A stretch of DNA of 64,000 nucleotides from Phragmites australis. Its lineage: Eukaryota > Streptophyta > Magnoliopsida > Poales > Poaceae. The DNA lies in NCBI RefSeq assembly GCF_958298935.1, contig NC_084943.1:4350001-4414000 (forward strand), given 5' to 3'. Shown here in pieces: positions 11,040 to 21,911 of this stretch (its first letter is position 1; each line of letters starts with the position of its first letter). The notes under the pieces were generated by a model. It searched no databases and had not been told where the DNA came from. It was given only the letters and a program-made list of their open reading frames with translations. A program made the translations under genes and the position numbers.

Positions 11040-11470
11040 AGGTAATTGTGATGGGGTACAACTCTGAATTTGTTTAGAGTTCCCTGTCCCAGGATGGCAT
11101 TATAGGCTTACGGTACGTCCACAATGTCGAAGGTGATGACCTCGGATCGTGATGTAGAGCCCTCGCCGAAGATGATCGGGAGTTCCATCTGACCTAAGGC
11201 GTTGAGGGGGGCCCCATTGAATCCCTAGAGGGGTCTGCTGCTTGGTGAGAGCCAACTTCGTGGAATTCGGAGCTAGTCGAAGGCATGCACGAATAGGTGG
11301 TCCACCGAGCTACCTCCGTCAACCAGTATTCTTTGAACCTCGACTTCGGCGATGTTGGCTGAGATGACCAGGGCATCGGAGTGGGGAAATTTTACCCCCT
11401 CGGAGTCTTCGACAGTGAACGCCATGGGGGCGTCGGTCCAGTTGGGAGCCTGTCGATGGATGCTAGTCAC
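11040..11470 (-). pseudogene. Element A aspartic protease remnant
   Basis: The domain that would cut the polyprotein follows gag. It has A-L-V-I-S-A-N-I then [10 protein letters not shown]. The D-G-G-S-S active-site form is usual for this lineage (elsewhere D-T/S-G). A stop after F-V-H-A-F-D breaks it. Downstream V-I-T-F-D-I-V-D and A-Y-N-A-I-L-G (around 11140-11080) are the normal end of this domain. Confidence 0.75.
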
Positions 11471-11789
11471 TCCGATGTGGTGTACCCCACGTGTGTAGTC
11501 TCGCTGCTGTCATTTCAAAGTGCATCCAGAGTTCCCTCCGCCGGTTATGCTGAGGATGATCTCTTTGCCTCACACCCTTTCGTCATTGTACCGCTCTAGG
11601 GATGATTGGGGTGCCGAAGGTAGGGCTAGCTGCGGAGGATTCTACAGGGCCAGATGATCGACCTGTCGGTAGGCCGATGGCCTACGATCTTCGGACCACC
11701 CCTTGGTGGCCCCATCAGTTGAGGCGAAGGCTGCTTGCATCCCGAGGTACTTCTCTCGGAAGGTGGTGAGGGTTCGGCAGTTGTCGGTA

Positions 11790-13153
11790 TTATGTCCTCA
11801 CCCTGCGCCGTATAGAGTGCACCAGGATTCTTCCTCAGAATGCTGGTTTGGAGCATGGCTTTGCTCCGGGAGGCCTCCGGAGCATCCCTGACCGTGTCCC
11901 CTGGGGTGGCTTTGGTTTGGAGCCCCACGGCCTGGGCTGATATTGCTAATGTTTTGACGCTTTCGCTGCTGCCCCTTTTGGGACCCGGTGGTAGGAGCCT
12001 CCTCGAATCCCCTCTTTGCTGGAGGAGCGGGGGCGTGTGACGATCTGGCCTGCGAGTGTGGCCTCTTGGAATTGTCATGGGAAGCCTCGCTAGCTTGTGA
12101 GCGTCTCCAGCTGAGTTTTTCCTCCTCCACCTGCGCATACTCCTCGAATTTGCAGTTGAGGACTTCTACCATGCTTATTGGATGTCGGTTCAACCAATCG
12201 TATAGAGGGCCTTCGGCCAGGCCTTGGGTTGCGGTGTCCATGACCGAAGAGTCTGATATGCCCCTAATCTGGGCCTTGGTCTAGGAGAACCTTTAGAAGT
12301 AGACCAGAGGGTTTCGTCTGGCTCCTGCCTGATAGTGAACAGGCTGCCGGAGGTTACTGGCTCGATGAAGGTGCCCTGGAACTTTCTGCGGAAGAGGTCT
12401 CGGAGTTGAGACCAGGTGCGAATGGTGCCAGGGTCCAGCGCCCAGAACCAGCAGATGGCCACCCCTTCTAAGGTGAGGGGGAAGCATTTGGCCATGGTGG
12501 CCGGTCTACCCCCGTTGACCTCAATGGCTAGGGCGTAGGATTGAACGAACTCATCAAGGTCCGCATCGCCTTTAAACTTGGGCAACTTCGGGTCCAAAAA
12601 CCCTCTAGGAAGGGCGTGGCCTATAGGTCGGCCTGCAGGGGAGAGTCGTGGTCTTGCAGGGAGTCCTCACGATGCTGGCTTCGAGGCTCCGAAGACTGAA
12701 CGGGCTGGGTCCTTGCACTGAGGGGTTCGTCAGTTCGTGGAGCTTGGGTCGGAACCGCGCCGGCCATCCTGGGAGCGGCAGCGAAGGTGTGGGCAGCTTG
12801 CTGTTTGACCTGCAGGACTTTCTGTAGTTCCTCCATCTAGGCCAGGAGTGCCGCCAAGCATGATTGCCGCTTGAGCGGAACGGTGTTTTCGGCAGTAGCA
12901 CCGGTGGCAGCCCCTAGGGGCGCAGTGGGGGCCTCGCCTTGCTACTACTGGGTCTCCAGGTTAGAGGACCCTTTGGTGCCGCCCGCAACTGTGGTTATGG
13001 TTGGGTCGGCGGTGGCTGTAAGGTTCCCGTTCCCCCCAGCTAGGGGCCATCATCGGCGCCGCCTACGTATAGCAAGTTGGACTACCACGCAGGCGTGACT
13101 GAGGGCTCGGCCGCCATCGACGCAGTCTTGGTGGTCTTCTTCTTGGGTGGCAT
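11790..13153 (-). pseudogene. Element A gag remnant
   Basis: This would have formed the nucleocapsid-like particle. The likely start is the ATG at 13153 (M-P-P-K-K-K), just inside the primer-binding site. Two stops follow within about 40 codons. The retrotransposon gag domain lies at 12597-12190, with L-P-K-F-K-G, F-V-Q-S-Y-A-L-A-I-E, C-F-P-L-T-L-E-G-V-A and L-R-D-L-F-R-R-K-F-Q-G-T-F. The C-terminal part (12241-11798) has A-E-G-P-L-Y-D-W-L-N and a basic stretch. It ends near a degenerate C-x-L-Y-G...H-N-T-D-N-C segment in place of a zinc knuckle. Several stops and a frameshift near 11800 make it non-functional. Confidence 0.85.
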
Positions 13154-13184
13154 CCTACCTCTCTTAGCACTTCTGTGTTTGAAA

Positions 13185-13200
13185 TCCCCACGGACGGTGC
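13185..13200 (-). other. Primer-binding site of element A
   Basis: The minus strand reads GCACCGTCCGTGGGGA two bases inside the 5' LTR. It is close to the GCGCCGTCTGTGGGGA form common in plant Tat-type elements, with two changes (G to A, T to C). It should pair with the 3' end of a tRNA primer; I did not determine which tRNA. Confidence 0.65.
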
Positions 13201-13202
13201 AC

Positions 13203-14077
13203 TGTTGGAGCAAGAGTTCATCTTGCCCCAGCAAGTACGGCGAGAGTTTCTTCTAAGGAGGAGACTCAACCTTGGAGATAAAGTTTAAGAGGAAGGAACA
13301 CCATGAATGTATTTATGGTAGAAAATATGGGTCGATCTGGGGGAGTATCACAGCGTTACTTTGTGTTTTTTCACCTCTGTGTTTTTTTGCCCTCTCGCCC
13401 CCAGGGCTCCTATTTATAGGGCCATGCATAGCTTAGCGTACAAGTTATCACAAGTTACCACAATGTACAAATATCAGGGATCCAACCGAATTACTGGGCC
13501 TTATCCCGGATAACTACTTTTCACCCTACTTGGGAGATAAATATTCACCATAGTAACTATCGTGGCACCTATCCTCTAAAGGAGGCGAGCCGATCACCAA
13601 CTGCGGCCCGGTGCCAAACTATCAGGGGTGTCAGGATAGCCTCCATTACGTGGGGTGTTAGAGCGGCGTCCACCAGCCAAGTACTTAATGCCAGTCACCT
13701 CCTTGCAGGCAAAGTATGTTCGATGCTCCCCTTCTAGCAGATCTTTCTTGAGGCCTAATGACTCACCCTATAGCCTCCGGGAAGCCATCTCGAGCAGCCA
13801 GAGACGGGGGCCTCGGGAGGTATGGCTCCAAAGGGTGAAGTCTTTGGGAGGCAGGACTCCAAAAGGCCGGGGCTTCGGGAGGCTGAGGCTTCTACAGACC
13901 GAGGCTTCGGGGGGGCCGGGCTTTGGGAGGTCGAGCTTTGGGAGGCTGAGTCTTCGGGAGGCCGAGGCTTTGGGAGGCCAGCCTTCGGGAGGTCAGGCTT
14001 TGGGAGGCTGAGGCTTCGGGAGGCCGGGTTGGTTAAGCCAAGGGGCCGTTGGGGATCCTTAACAACGATCCCCAACA
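13203..14077 (-). repeat. 5' LTR of element A
   Basis: This LTR of 875 bp runs TGTTGG...CCAACA. It matches 1926-2930 from end to end but has fewer copies of the GC-rich minisatellite. On the minus strand it contains a TATA box at 13418-13411, the likely promoter of the element's genomic RNA. Differences between the two LTRs are scattered, at very roughly one in 12-20 bases in the stretch compared by eye, so the insertion is not recent. Confidence 0.9.
13411..13418 (-). promoter_or_regulatory. TATA box in the 5' LTR of element A
   Basis: The minus strand reads TATAAATA inside CCCTATAAATAGGAGCC. It is oriented to start transcription towards gag. The same site is kept at 2134-2141 in the other LTR. 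Confidence 0.65.
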
Positions 14078-14082
14078 CCATC
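14078..14082. repeat. Target-site duplication of element A, right copy (CCATC)
   Basis: CCATC follows the CCAACA end of the right LTR and equals 1921-1925. It fixes both element boundaries to the base. Confidence 0.9.
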
Positions 14083-15332
14083 TTTCCATAGTACAATTAG
14101 ATCTTCAAGCAATGATTGGAGATACACATTAATATCGTTGTCAGGTTGATTCAGCCCACTGATCAGCAAAGGCCTCATAAGGAACTTTCACTTCATACAC
14201 AGTCAAGATGAAAGGATGTAGATACAGAGAGTCATGGGCCAAGTGCTATGACTATTGCTCATGTTGCCGAAATGATTCATCACATCCGTACTCAACCCGA
14301 ACCTTATATTCCTCACTTCAGCTTTGAACTTCTTGTATTTTGTATCGAAATTTCTCCATTGCATTCCATCAGCAGGATGTCTAAGCATCCCATCTTTCTT
14401 GCACCCTTTGCCATGCTATCACATCAACTCGGCATTCGATTTGCTGGCAAACAATTGCTTTAAACTGGAGATTATAGGAAAATACCAAACCATCTTGGCG
14501 GGGGGTCTTTTATTCTTACTCTTCTTCCCTATGTCATTGCTATCAATAGCATCAACGTTGCGCTTGTACCATGATGCACCGCAAATGTGACACGCTTCCA
14601 AGTCTGCATCCCCGTTGCGATATAGCATGCAGTCATTTTGACATGAATGTATTTTCTCTACTTTCAATCCCAAAGGGCAGACAATTTGCTTGGTGTGATA
14701 CATGTTTTTAGGCAACTCGTTCCCTCTAGAAGCAAGTCCCCTAAGAATCATAACAACTCGTTGAGCCCTTATCGGACCAACCATTTCTAGACTTCATTTG
14801 CGGCATTGTCAACACAACGTGCAGCTTGTTGTGCTCTTTCTTATAGCCTGGGAACACCGGTATTCTATAGTCCTCTATCATGCGCTAGAACTTTTCATAT
14901 TGGCTATCAGTGGTGAAATCTCCCTCCGTATTGCGAAATATTTCAACTAGCGTTGTCGACAAAAGTATATTTGAACACCGACATATCGATGTCTTCGTCA
15001 GCCGTCATATTATTGCCTATGTCTTCTTCGACTGTGGGATTCTCTTCATGAACAACCTCATCATGTTCACCATGCTCGGTCCAGCGGATATTGCCAGGCT
15101 TGAAACCTCTGCGAAACAAGTGTACACGAATCTGCTCTATGCCTAGAAACTACTTCTCATTCTTAAAATCAACACACAGACAACAGATATAGTAATCATC
15201 ACGCTTATTTTTTGGCTTCTTGAATGTCGTGTCAACTCTCAAAAAAGCCTCCATGCCATGAAAGAACTCTGGGCTATGACGGTTAGCCTTGTACATCCAT
15301 GTCCGGTCCATCTGCAAATTTATGGTTATCAT
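14083..15332 (-). pseudogene. tnp2 transposase, N-terminal part (upstream of the insertion)
   Basis: This is the 5' part of the CACTA transposase, which cuts and joins element ends in the nucleus. Reading from 15332 downwards, the first block (15332-15150) has the transposase-associated domain, starting M-D-R-T-W-M-Y with an E-F-F-H-G motif. The next (14784-14419) has the tnp2 block with V-C-P-L-G-L, C-x3-C-M-L-Y-R, C-H-I-C-G-A and M-V-W-Y-F-P-I-I. The third (14388-14203) has L-R-H-P-A-D-G-x-Q-W and S-x-S-H-S-T-W-P. The pieces are in different frames with stops between them (for example around 14400 and 14790-15150), from introns and decay. The gene continues across the element A insertion at 1-1920. 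Order and spacing agree with a single tnp2 gene. Confidence 0.9.
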
Positions 15333-16078
15333 TACGTTTTAGCAGTCATTAAAAAACTATTGAACTAATAGCCATGCGATATTTCAAAATGCACATCTAA
15401 TTTATTGAATTACATCGCATCTTGATTGCTCCATGTTAGATGGTCTATCACCTTCTGGCACTTGGTCCGGGTTGGAGGACCCACCTACGTCCGCTTGCTA
15501 CTAGCGGGTGGATGTGACATCCCTTTGGCACAATATTCATATTCAATATTTTGATCTATTTAGAGGTGATTTTAATATTTTTTTCCTAACTCACTACTAG
15601 AAAAATTGGATCTAGGTTTTAATCTATTTAGAGGTGATTTTAACCCTTTTTTCTTAAATCACTACTAGAAAATTGGAGATCTAGGTCACCATGGCATAAT
15701 CACATACTGCCAAATATAGAGCAATCGAGAAAATAAATCTAACCACAAATGAAAAATAGATTATCTCTATGTGCCCTACAATGAGAAAATTGTAATTTTT
15801 ACTCAATTAGAGCTCAATTGGAGCTCTAGCTCCTCCTAAAATTCATCACTATAGAGCAATCACATACTTCCAAACCTAGAGCAATATAGCAAGTAAATCT
15901 AAGTAAAAATAAAATGTAGATAATCTTACTAACCTTGGAGCATCTTGGGCATGTAGATTTCTCCAAATTTCGAAGTCTCCAAGTGCAAGGTTGGGCACAA
16001 ATGGTGGGAGCCGAGTAGAACATGGCTCCTCTCTGTTCTATTAGAGCTTGGGGGAGAAGAAGGTGCCTCTTATATACT
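15333..16078 (-). other. 5' leader or intron region of the CACTA element, with a 68-bp direct duplication
   Basis: No coding domain was recognised between the first tnp2 block and the subterminal repeats. 15554-15689 holds two imperfect copies, 68 bp apart, of a unit containing ATCTATTTAGAGGTGATTTT and CACTACTAGAAAA. The rest is AT-rich. Confidence 0.5.
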
Positions 16079-16330
16079 GTACATTTATTAGTGTCGGCCC
16101 ATAACACGAACTGGCACTGATACTGAGTATCAATGTCAGCTCATGGTTAGCAGCTGACACTGAAATATCAATGCCAGTTGGTGCCAAGAGCCGACACTGA
16201 TACTCAGTGTTAGTGCCGGTTCAACCCGACTCAATCAATAATTATGATCCAGCGCTGATACTTCATCAGTGCCAGTTATAGCCTAGCCAGCACTGATGAC
16301 CCAACGCGGATGACAAGTTCTGTTGTAGTG
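16079..16330 (-). repeat. CACTA terminal and subterminal repeats
   Basis: Several direct and inverted copies of a short motif around GGCACTGATAC occur here (for example near 16103, 16140, 16195, 16260 and 16290), ending in the CACTA terminus at 16325-16330. Such arrays are the known binding sites of the CACTA accessory protein TnpA. They fix the right-hand boundary of the element. Confidence 0.8.
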
Positions 16331-16337
16331 CGTCGTT

Positions 16338-16694
16338 GTGACCTCCAGAAGCAACGGTGGCCTCCTCCTCAGAGATTGTCTTCTCGAGCTTGAGCCAATC
16401 AATGCTTCCACCGCTGGAGACTTCCTCCTCCTCGGCCTGACCTCCTCCTCTTCATCATCATCAGAGGCCTCAATGTGGCAATTCTTCAGCAATGGAGGGC
16501 TGAGGCCCAAGAAGTTCTTCCAGTCACAATTGAATGGGGAGGAGGGCTGGCCACTGTTGGAGGAAGAGAAGAAACAATCATTGGAGGAGACCGGCATTGG
16601 CTCCTCATTCTATGATTATAGTGGTGGGGATGGAGGAGCGATTGAAGGTGGTGGCGGTGGAGAAGGTATGGCCACCATGACTGGAAGGAGCTAG
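16338..16694 (+). CDS. Unrecognised ORF next to the CACTA terminus
   Basis: This is an open frame of 118 codons starting 8 bases beyond the CACTA terminus. It is acidic and serine/glycine rich, with a serine run (S-S-S-S-S-S-S-E), L-L-R-D-C-L-L-E-L-E and a glycine-rich tail (E-G-G-G-G-G-E). I do not recognise the family. It could be an exon fragment of a host gene, since the ATG is the first possible one after the transposon end and may be fortuitous. The minus strand also has an open frame here, which lowers confidence. Confidence 0.25.
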   Translation: MTSRSNGGLLLRDCLLELEPINASTAGDFLLLGLTSSSSSSSEASMWQFFSNGGLRPKKFFQSQLNGEEGWPLLEEEKKQSLEETGIGSSFYDYSGGDGGAIEGGGGGEGMATMTGRS

Positions 16695-16889
16695 GTATAG
16701 GACAAATGAACTGATTTTCACGGTGGATCAGAGGAGGAGGAGCAACATCATGGATGGAATGAGGAGGCCAGGGTGGGTGGATGTTATAAAGACTGTTCGA
16801 TTAGAATGATGTGGTGGGGAATGAAGGGGTGCCACGCATGCAGTTTTAATGGTGCAAAAGAAATGAAGGGGCACGTAGGAGCGAGGAAG

Positions 16890-17060
16890 GGGTAGTTAAA
16901 ATACCACTACCGGTTGGTAACTACAACCGGCGTGATAGGGGCATGGAAATTGACATGTCGATCAATCACTGTTGGTTAGTAACTACAATCGGTTGTGATA
17001 GAGGTGCATGAATCGATGTGTCGGTTTATCACTGTCGGTTGGTAACTTGAACTAGCACAA
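16890..17060. repeat. CACTA-type subterminal repeat cluster
   Basis: Three related copies of a unit like CGGTTGGTAACTACAACCGG, each followed by CRTGATAG and a GTCGGT-like block, occur near 16908, 16970 and 17035. They look like the subterminal part of a non-autonomous CACTA-like element. I could not pair its ends. Confidence 0.45.
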
Positions 17061-18479
17061 CTATGACCCCTATTTAATCCTCCTACCTCTGTCATTTTCT
17101 CTACTCCACAAGTAAGAATTCACTCTGACACTAGTGAGAGCAGAATTCTTTGTTCTTCCTTCCTCTTATGTTCTTCTTGTCTTTTTTGCAGATCTACTTC
17201 TGCTGTCATTATGTTGGCTCATTAGTGTAAGGTTTCACTCTGACACTAGTCAGCCAACTCCTTGCTTGTCACCTGGGTCTCGTTATAGGCAAATAGGACC
17301 ATTTGCTTCTAGTTTGGGGATGCTAGGTTCATCCAACCTGAAGCCCATGGATGATTGTTGCTGTTGTTCTCAAGTACACCCTGGAACTGGACAATGCTAT
17401 GTTCTTCCAAATTGCCTTTGGTCCCCACGATAGCTATTGCTATTTTCTCTGCCTGTTACCAGACAATGCTCTATATCTACATGGTTATTTGTATAGTATT
17501 GATGACAATAGTGTTTTCTTCACCAGAGTGAGCCACATTAACCTTCTGGAGAAGGGATATGGTCCGATAACCAATTTAAACATGAGGAGGGTTTTCTAAA
17601 CTGGTGTAATGAACTTTTATGTATGTAAAATATATCAAATTTAATGTAGTTACATTTTATGTATTATGGTGTAATTTGTAATTATTAATATTAAGTTACT
17701 TATCTTCCCAATTTTTACATTGCTTCTTCTCTGTTCTGGTTATCAATTCGCATTATCATTTGGGCCAAGTGAACAAAATCATTAGGGGACAATTATTCAC
17801 TCTCTTTTACCTCCTCCTCTGCATCACTGCTCATCGCTACCTACTACCTTTGTCATTCTTTAGTTCCACACTATCTATTAGGGAATAGCTTGCATCATTT
17901 TTAAACCTCAACCCTGACTTTGTTACAACTACGACGCTGATTGGCTTGTCGACTAGAACTCAAAGCTCCATCATACTCGACTCCCGATTGTATTCAACTT
18001 GAAACTTAGATCTCTCCTAACTAGGAAGTTGGAAACTCACCCAACTAGGAAGTTGATTGCCTACATCTACTCGACAAGGAGATCGCGTGGAAGAGACGAC
18101 CATCCTGCTGAGTTCGGCTACTTCCTCTACATTGACACTCACAACATTGGATTGGTATGCTCCAACTCTTCTTACAATTCATGATCCCCTACTCGCATGG
18201 TTTCCAAGTTGAACGCGGTAGAAATTTTTTGTCTTGTGCAATCGTAGCCTACCCGTTTCCCAACATTACCCACCAAACTTGAAGAGATCATAGCACGGTA
18301 GATTTCACTAGGGCAGGGGTGGAAAGTGCATTATGTTTTCTATGCTTCCCTGTCTCGGTAAAATTTCCTAAACCAAATATAGGATTAGCCACCAAAATAT
18401 TTTTAGAGAGGGCTCAACCTATGTATGTGAAGGAAGATGAATTGTTTGTGAACCATATATGTTGTTTTTTTGGGGTGTG
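17061..18479 (+). other. Unassigned region with small open frames
   Basis: 17351-17599 is an open frame of 82 codons without a recognisable domain. The stretch also has TTTTGCAG (near 17190) resembling a splice acceptor. 17600-17720 is very AT-rich. It may be the interior of the CACTA-like element bounded by the repeats at 16890-17060 and 18480-18873, or unrelated intergenic sequence. No function is assigned. Confidence 0.25.
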
Positions 18480-18873
18480 AAAGTATCACTACCGGTTCGT
18501 GGCTCAAACAAACAGTGATGGTGGTGATATTACTGCCTATTTGTAGCTCAAATAGGCAATCATAGTGGTGATATCAATACCGATTCATGCCTTAAACCGG
18601 CAATATCAACAACGATACCACTATCGATTCATGGCTCAAACATGTAATGATAGTAGAGATATTACTGCCGGTTTGTGGCTCAAGCTAGTAGTGATAATGC
18701 TGATATTACTATCGGTTCATGGCTCAAACTGGCATTAATACTAAGAAATCATTGATGGTTCCACAACCAACAGTGATAATCCCAAACTATCATTACTGAT
18801 TATGTAGTGTCGATTTAATTATCAGCAACGATGGTGGTTCTGAATGGACACTAACGATGGTTCCATAGTAGTG
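18480..18873 (-). repeat. CACTA-like subterminal repeats and terminus
   Basis: There are at least four copies of a unit with CGGTTCATGGCTCAAACCGG-like sequence at intervals of about 50-60 bp (near 18492, 18580, 18627, 18675 and 18715). The minus strand then gives CACTACATAATCAG at 18809 and a second CACTACTATGG at 18873. One of these is probably the end of a non-autonomous CACTA-like element whose other end I could not define. Confidence 0.5.
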
Positions 18874-19983
18874 AAACCTACTGTGCATCACATATTAGGT
18901 AACTAACCTAAAGACTCTAGATCAAACTATTAAACTCAAATCTCTCTTCATAGTAAAGCTAAAGAAAGTAAACCAATCTACATAGCTTATGCTCTCAATA
19001 CCATGATCATTTGTCTAAACAATATGTCCTTATACCTTGATGAAGCTCTTCTTTGACCTTGATGATTATACCTTTGAGGTGCTTTGACTAAACCATGCAT
19101 GTATATTAGCAAACAATGTTGGTCATATTGACTATGTTGACATTAATCAGAAAAATCACATTGACCCAATGTTAGGGTCCTTGATCTTTCACATTCTTTC
19201 CTTATAGACCAACCTGAAAACCACCACGAAAAGCCATGGGATCTTTGACTCATTGCTACTCTCAGCAACACTACCATAATGCTCAGGAGACCTGTCGGCT
19301 TTCGCTCGTATGCATCTCATCGCATCGCTTCATGCCCCCTCCCTCCATGTGGCATTGCGTCATCACCATGTTCCATACCATGGCCATGTCTCCCTTGCAG
19401 TCGTGGCTAGAGTTCATGTCTATCCACAAAGGACATGGCACTATCGGTGAGTTGATGACATTAGAGATGTGAATTGAGGGCTCTACCTTGAGTTTCACTT
19501 GCTTGGAGTGGTGGATCCATATCAGATAGATAAGATGCGAGGAAGAGGAAGGGGAGAGGAAACTGAAGGAGGAACCAACAATAACTAGCGGCAACATAGT
19601 TGATCTCAAGAGGTGGTGGAGTGAATCACGAGAGGGAACAACACTATAGTGAATCGCAAGAGGGGGTAGTGTTGTAGTGAATCACAAGAGGGGGTGGCAA
19701 CACTATCATCAACTGCAAGAGGGTGAGGCCTTAGGGACAAGAGGACAAAGTGGCATGACCACACAAGAGGCCCTTCTAGACCTGCACTAGGGACAATGTC
19801 TTCCCTCTGGATTGAATGGGATTGGACAGGTTTGTCCCAACCCTGCTGAAACCAAATGCTATTTTCGCGCAAGCCCGGATCATATCCTAGGGTTGCCAAA
19901 CAAGCCTTATTGAGAGCATGCATGAAAAAGCCTCAGCACTTACCCACATCAGTGCTTAGGTGGAAGCACACCCAAATTTTTAG
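18874..19983. other. Intergenic, with a MITE-like end
   Basis: No gene is seen. 19800-19915, read on the minus strand, starts GGCTTGTTTGGCAACCCT, a sequence resembling the ends of grass MITEs, but no matching inverted end was found nearby. The open frames 19283-19609 and 19606-19923 (minus) lack any recognisable domain. Confidence 0.3.
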
Positions 19984-20513
19984 GAGAAAAATCCTTATTT
20001 GCCATCGAAAGATAGTGCAATCCCTTAATGCCACTAAAAAATTTGAGTTTATTTGTTTGCCATTGCTTCTAACTTTAATTCCCTACATGCCATTGCCATC
20101 CATTCCATCAGCCATTGTTTACATTTTTGCCCTATGACCTATCAGTTTTTTATGTTAATGATCATATTGCCCTTGCCCTTTGGCCCGTCCCTGATCCACA
20201 CTTCTTGACGTCCCTGATGGCAACCATGATGGGTAGAGATATGTTGATGAGGCCCCTATTAGGGAGCCAGTTGCAATTGAAGTGTAGGCGTGCGCTGCCC
20301 AGCCAGGGACGAATTTCAGCAGGTTTGTGATGGCAATAGCTGGCATGAGGAAGGCCGGGTGGCACGGTAGAGAGCCAGATAATGGCTTATGGAATGGACG
20401 ACAATGGCATGTACGGATGAAAGTTAGAAGCAATGGAAAATAAGTAAACTCAATTTTTTAGTCACAGTTAAGGAATTGCTTTATCTTTCGATGGCAAATA
20501 AGGTGATTTTCGC
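19984..20513. mobile_element. Mutator-like MITE with 9-bp target-site duplication
   Basis: Long terminal inverted repeats (about 140 bp per arm; 19984-20125 against 20370-20513) begin GAGAAAAATCCTTATTTGCC on the left. The right end on the minus strand begins GCGAAAATCACC and then TTATTTGCCATCG. Both ends are flanked by the identical 9-mer AATTTTTAG (19975-19983 and 20514-20522). A 9-bp duplication with long inverted repeats is diagnostic of Mutator-like elements. The centre (about 20126-20369) is less AT-rich than the arms and could be captured DNA. Confidence 0.85.
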
Positions 20514-20639
20514 AATTTTTAGCCTAGGCCAAGTTTTGGTGGACAAATAAATGGCCGGCAAAACAAATTCAAGACTTAGCATGATCACCTTGGTCCTCGG
20601 GATTTAGGAATGATGAGAAAAATCATTAGCAATTCTATT

Positions 20640-21911
20640 GATTACAACATCAATATTGCCAAATTTCCAAAATCCTCAGATTTTGTGTGTACCGCATGTG
20701 CCACAGAGAAATTAATTTTAAGGCCCTCTTACCTTAAAATTAAAAAGGAGCCACTCAATTTCTTTGAAAGTATTTAAGGAGATATATGTTATCCTATTCA
20801 ACAATTATCTTGACCATTAAAGTACTTTATATTACTAATAGATGCATCTACAAAATTATTGCTCAAATTATCAAACTAAGCACAAATTATCCTGAACACA
20901 AGATAAAATCCATTAGAATGGACAATGCCACTGAATTCAATTCACGAGAATTTAATGATTATTTTATGACATTATGTATTAAATTAGAGTATTAAGTACC
21001 TTATGTGTAGACTCAAAATGGTCTAGCTGGATCTCTTATCAAGAGAGTTAAATTAATTGCACGACCACTACTTTGGAATTGCAATTTACCAACCTTAGTG
21101 ACATTGAAGGGCTAATGTATCTTGCAAATTGCATCAAACAAGATGTTGCATTTGTCGATAACTTGCAACCTAGATATAGTGCAACTCCGGCAAAATACCA
21201 TTGAGTAGAAGAAGTAAAGAATATCCTCAGATATTAACATGTACATAGATTCTTTGTTTATTCTATCAAAAAACCCATAATATGACTATGGTTGGATATA
21301 CATATACTGGCTATTTATATGATCCTCATAATGTCATATCACAGATAGATTTTGTACTCTTATATGGTGGAACAAATTTTGTACTCTTATATGGTGGAAC
21401 AACCTTCTCACGAAAGTCGTCAAAATCAAACTGTTGTGACTACTTCTACTAATCATTCTAAAATAATTACATTATATTAAGCATAACGTCAATGTGTATG
21501 ACTTCACAGAATGGTAACTAGATACAAGAATTATGTGGTATTGGTTGATTAGAATCATCTACCATTATCTATGAAGATAATGCTGCTTGTATTACACAAA
21601 TGCATACACGAGGTTACATAAAGAGAAATATTACTAAGTCATGTGATAATCTAAAAGTTTTATTCACAATGTCTTTACCTACATCTTTATTCCGTAAATA
21701 TATTCTTGGAATTCCTAACAAGGATTCTTATATAAGGTTTTTAATGAGGCAATATTAATACAACCATTCATGTATGCCACATAATTTTCTCCTAATTTTT
21801 CCAACTGGGTTTTTAAGGAGTTTTCATGGTATATTACAATTATATTTTTCCTTTTTTTCTCATGGAGTTTTTAGAGGAGATTTCATTATATTATATACAT
21901 ATGATCAAATT
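20640..21911 (+). pseudogene. Decayed Ty1/copia pol remnant (integrase to RNase H)
   Basis: 20786-20995 reads as the copia integrase core, with A-Q-I-I-K-L, I-K-S-I-R-M-D-N-A-T-E-F and E-F-N-D-Y. After a stop it continues with T-Q-N-G-L-A and I-K-R-V-K-L-I-A-R-P-L-L. Most of the RT is missing or unreadable. About 21560-21680 reads as the end of the copia RNase H (E-D-N-A-A-C-I-T-Q-M, then Y-I-K-R-N-I-T-K). Many stops and internal deletions make it a fossil. Polarity agrees with the polypurine tract and LTR start that follow. Confidence 0.7.

Larger units (their letters stand above)
1926..14077 (-). mobile_element. Element A: full-length Ty3/gypsy (Tat-type) LTR retrotransposon
   Basis: The 12.15-kb element is flanked by a perfect 5-bp target-site duplication, CCATC (1921-1925 and 14078-14082). 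The LTRs lie at 13203-14077 (5') and 1926-2930 (3'), and both begin TGTTGG; they end CCAACA and CCAATA. A primer-binding site and a polypurine tract sit in the expected places. Minus-strand domains in order are gag, protease, RT, RNase H, a second RNase H and integrase. An antisense Transposase_28 gene and a tandem array lie between integrase and the 3' LTR. This layout fits the Tat lineage. It disrupts the CACTA tnp2 gene. Catalytic residues of RT and integrase are changed, so it is non-autonomous. Confidence 0.95.
1..16330 (-). mobile_element. CACTA (En/Spm) DNA transposon, right end, split by a retrotransposon
   Basis: The element reads on the minus strand. Its 5' terminus is at 16330, where the minus strand starts CACTACAACAGAACTTG, followed by subterminal repeats. 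It then carries a tnp2-type transposase from about 15332 down to the window start. Element A (1926-14077) is inserted in the transposase gene; without it the CACTA part is about 4.2 kb. The left terminus lies outside the window. Family identity rests on the CACTA terminus together with the tnp2, DUF4216 and DUF4218 regions. It is unlikely to be active, because its transposase is interrupted and carries stops. Confidence 0.9.

Noticed and set aside
15580..15680. CACTACTAGAAAA sequences as additional CACTA ends
   Set aside because: Both copies belong to a 68-bp direct duplication inside the CACTA leader, with no subterminal repeats or partner end.
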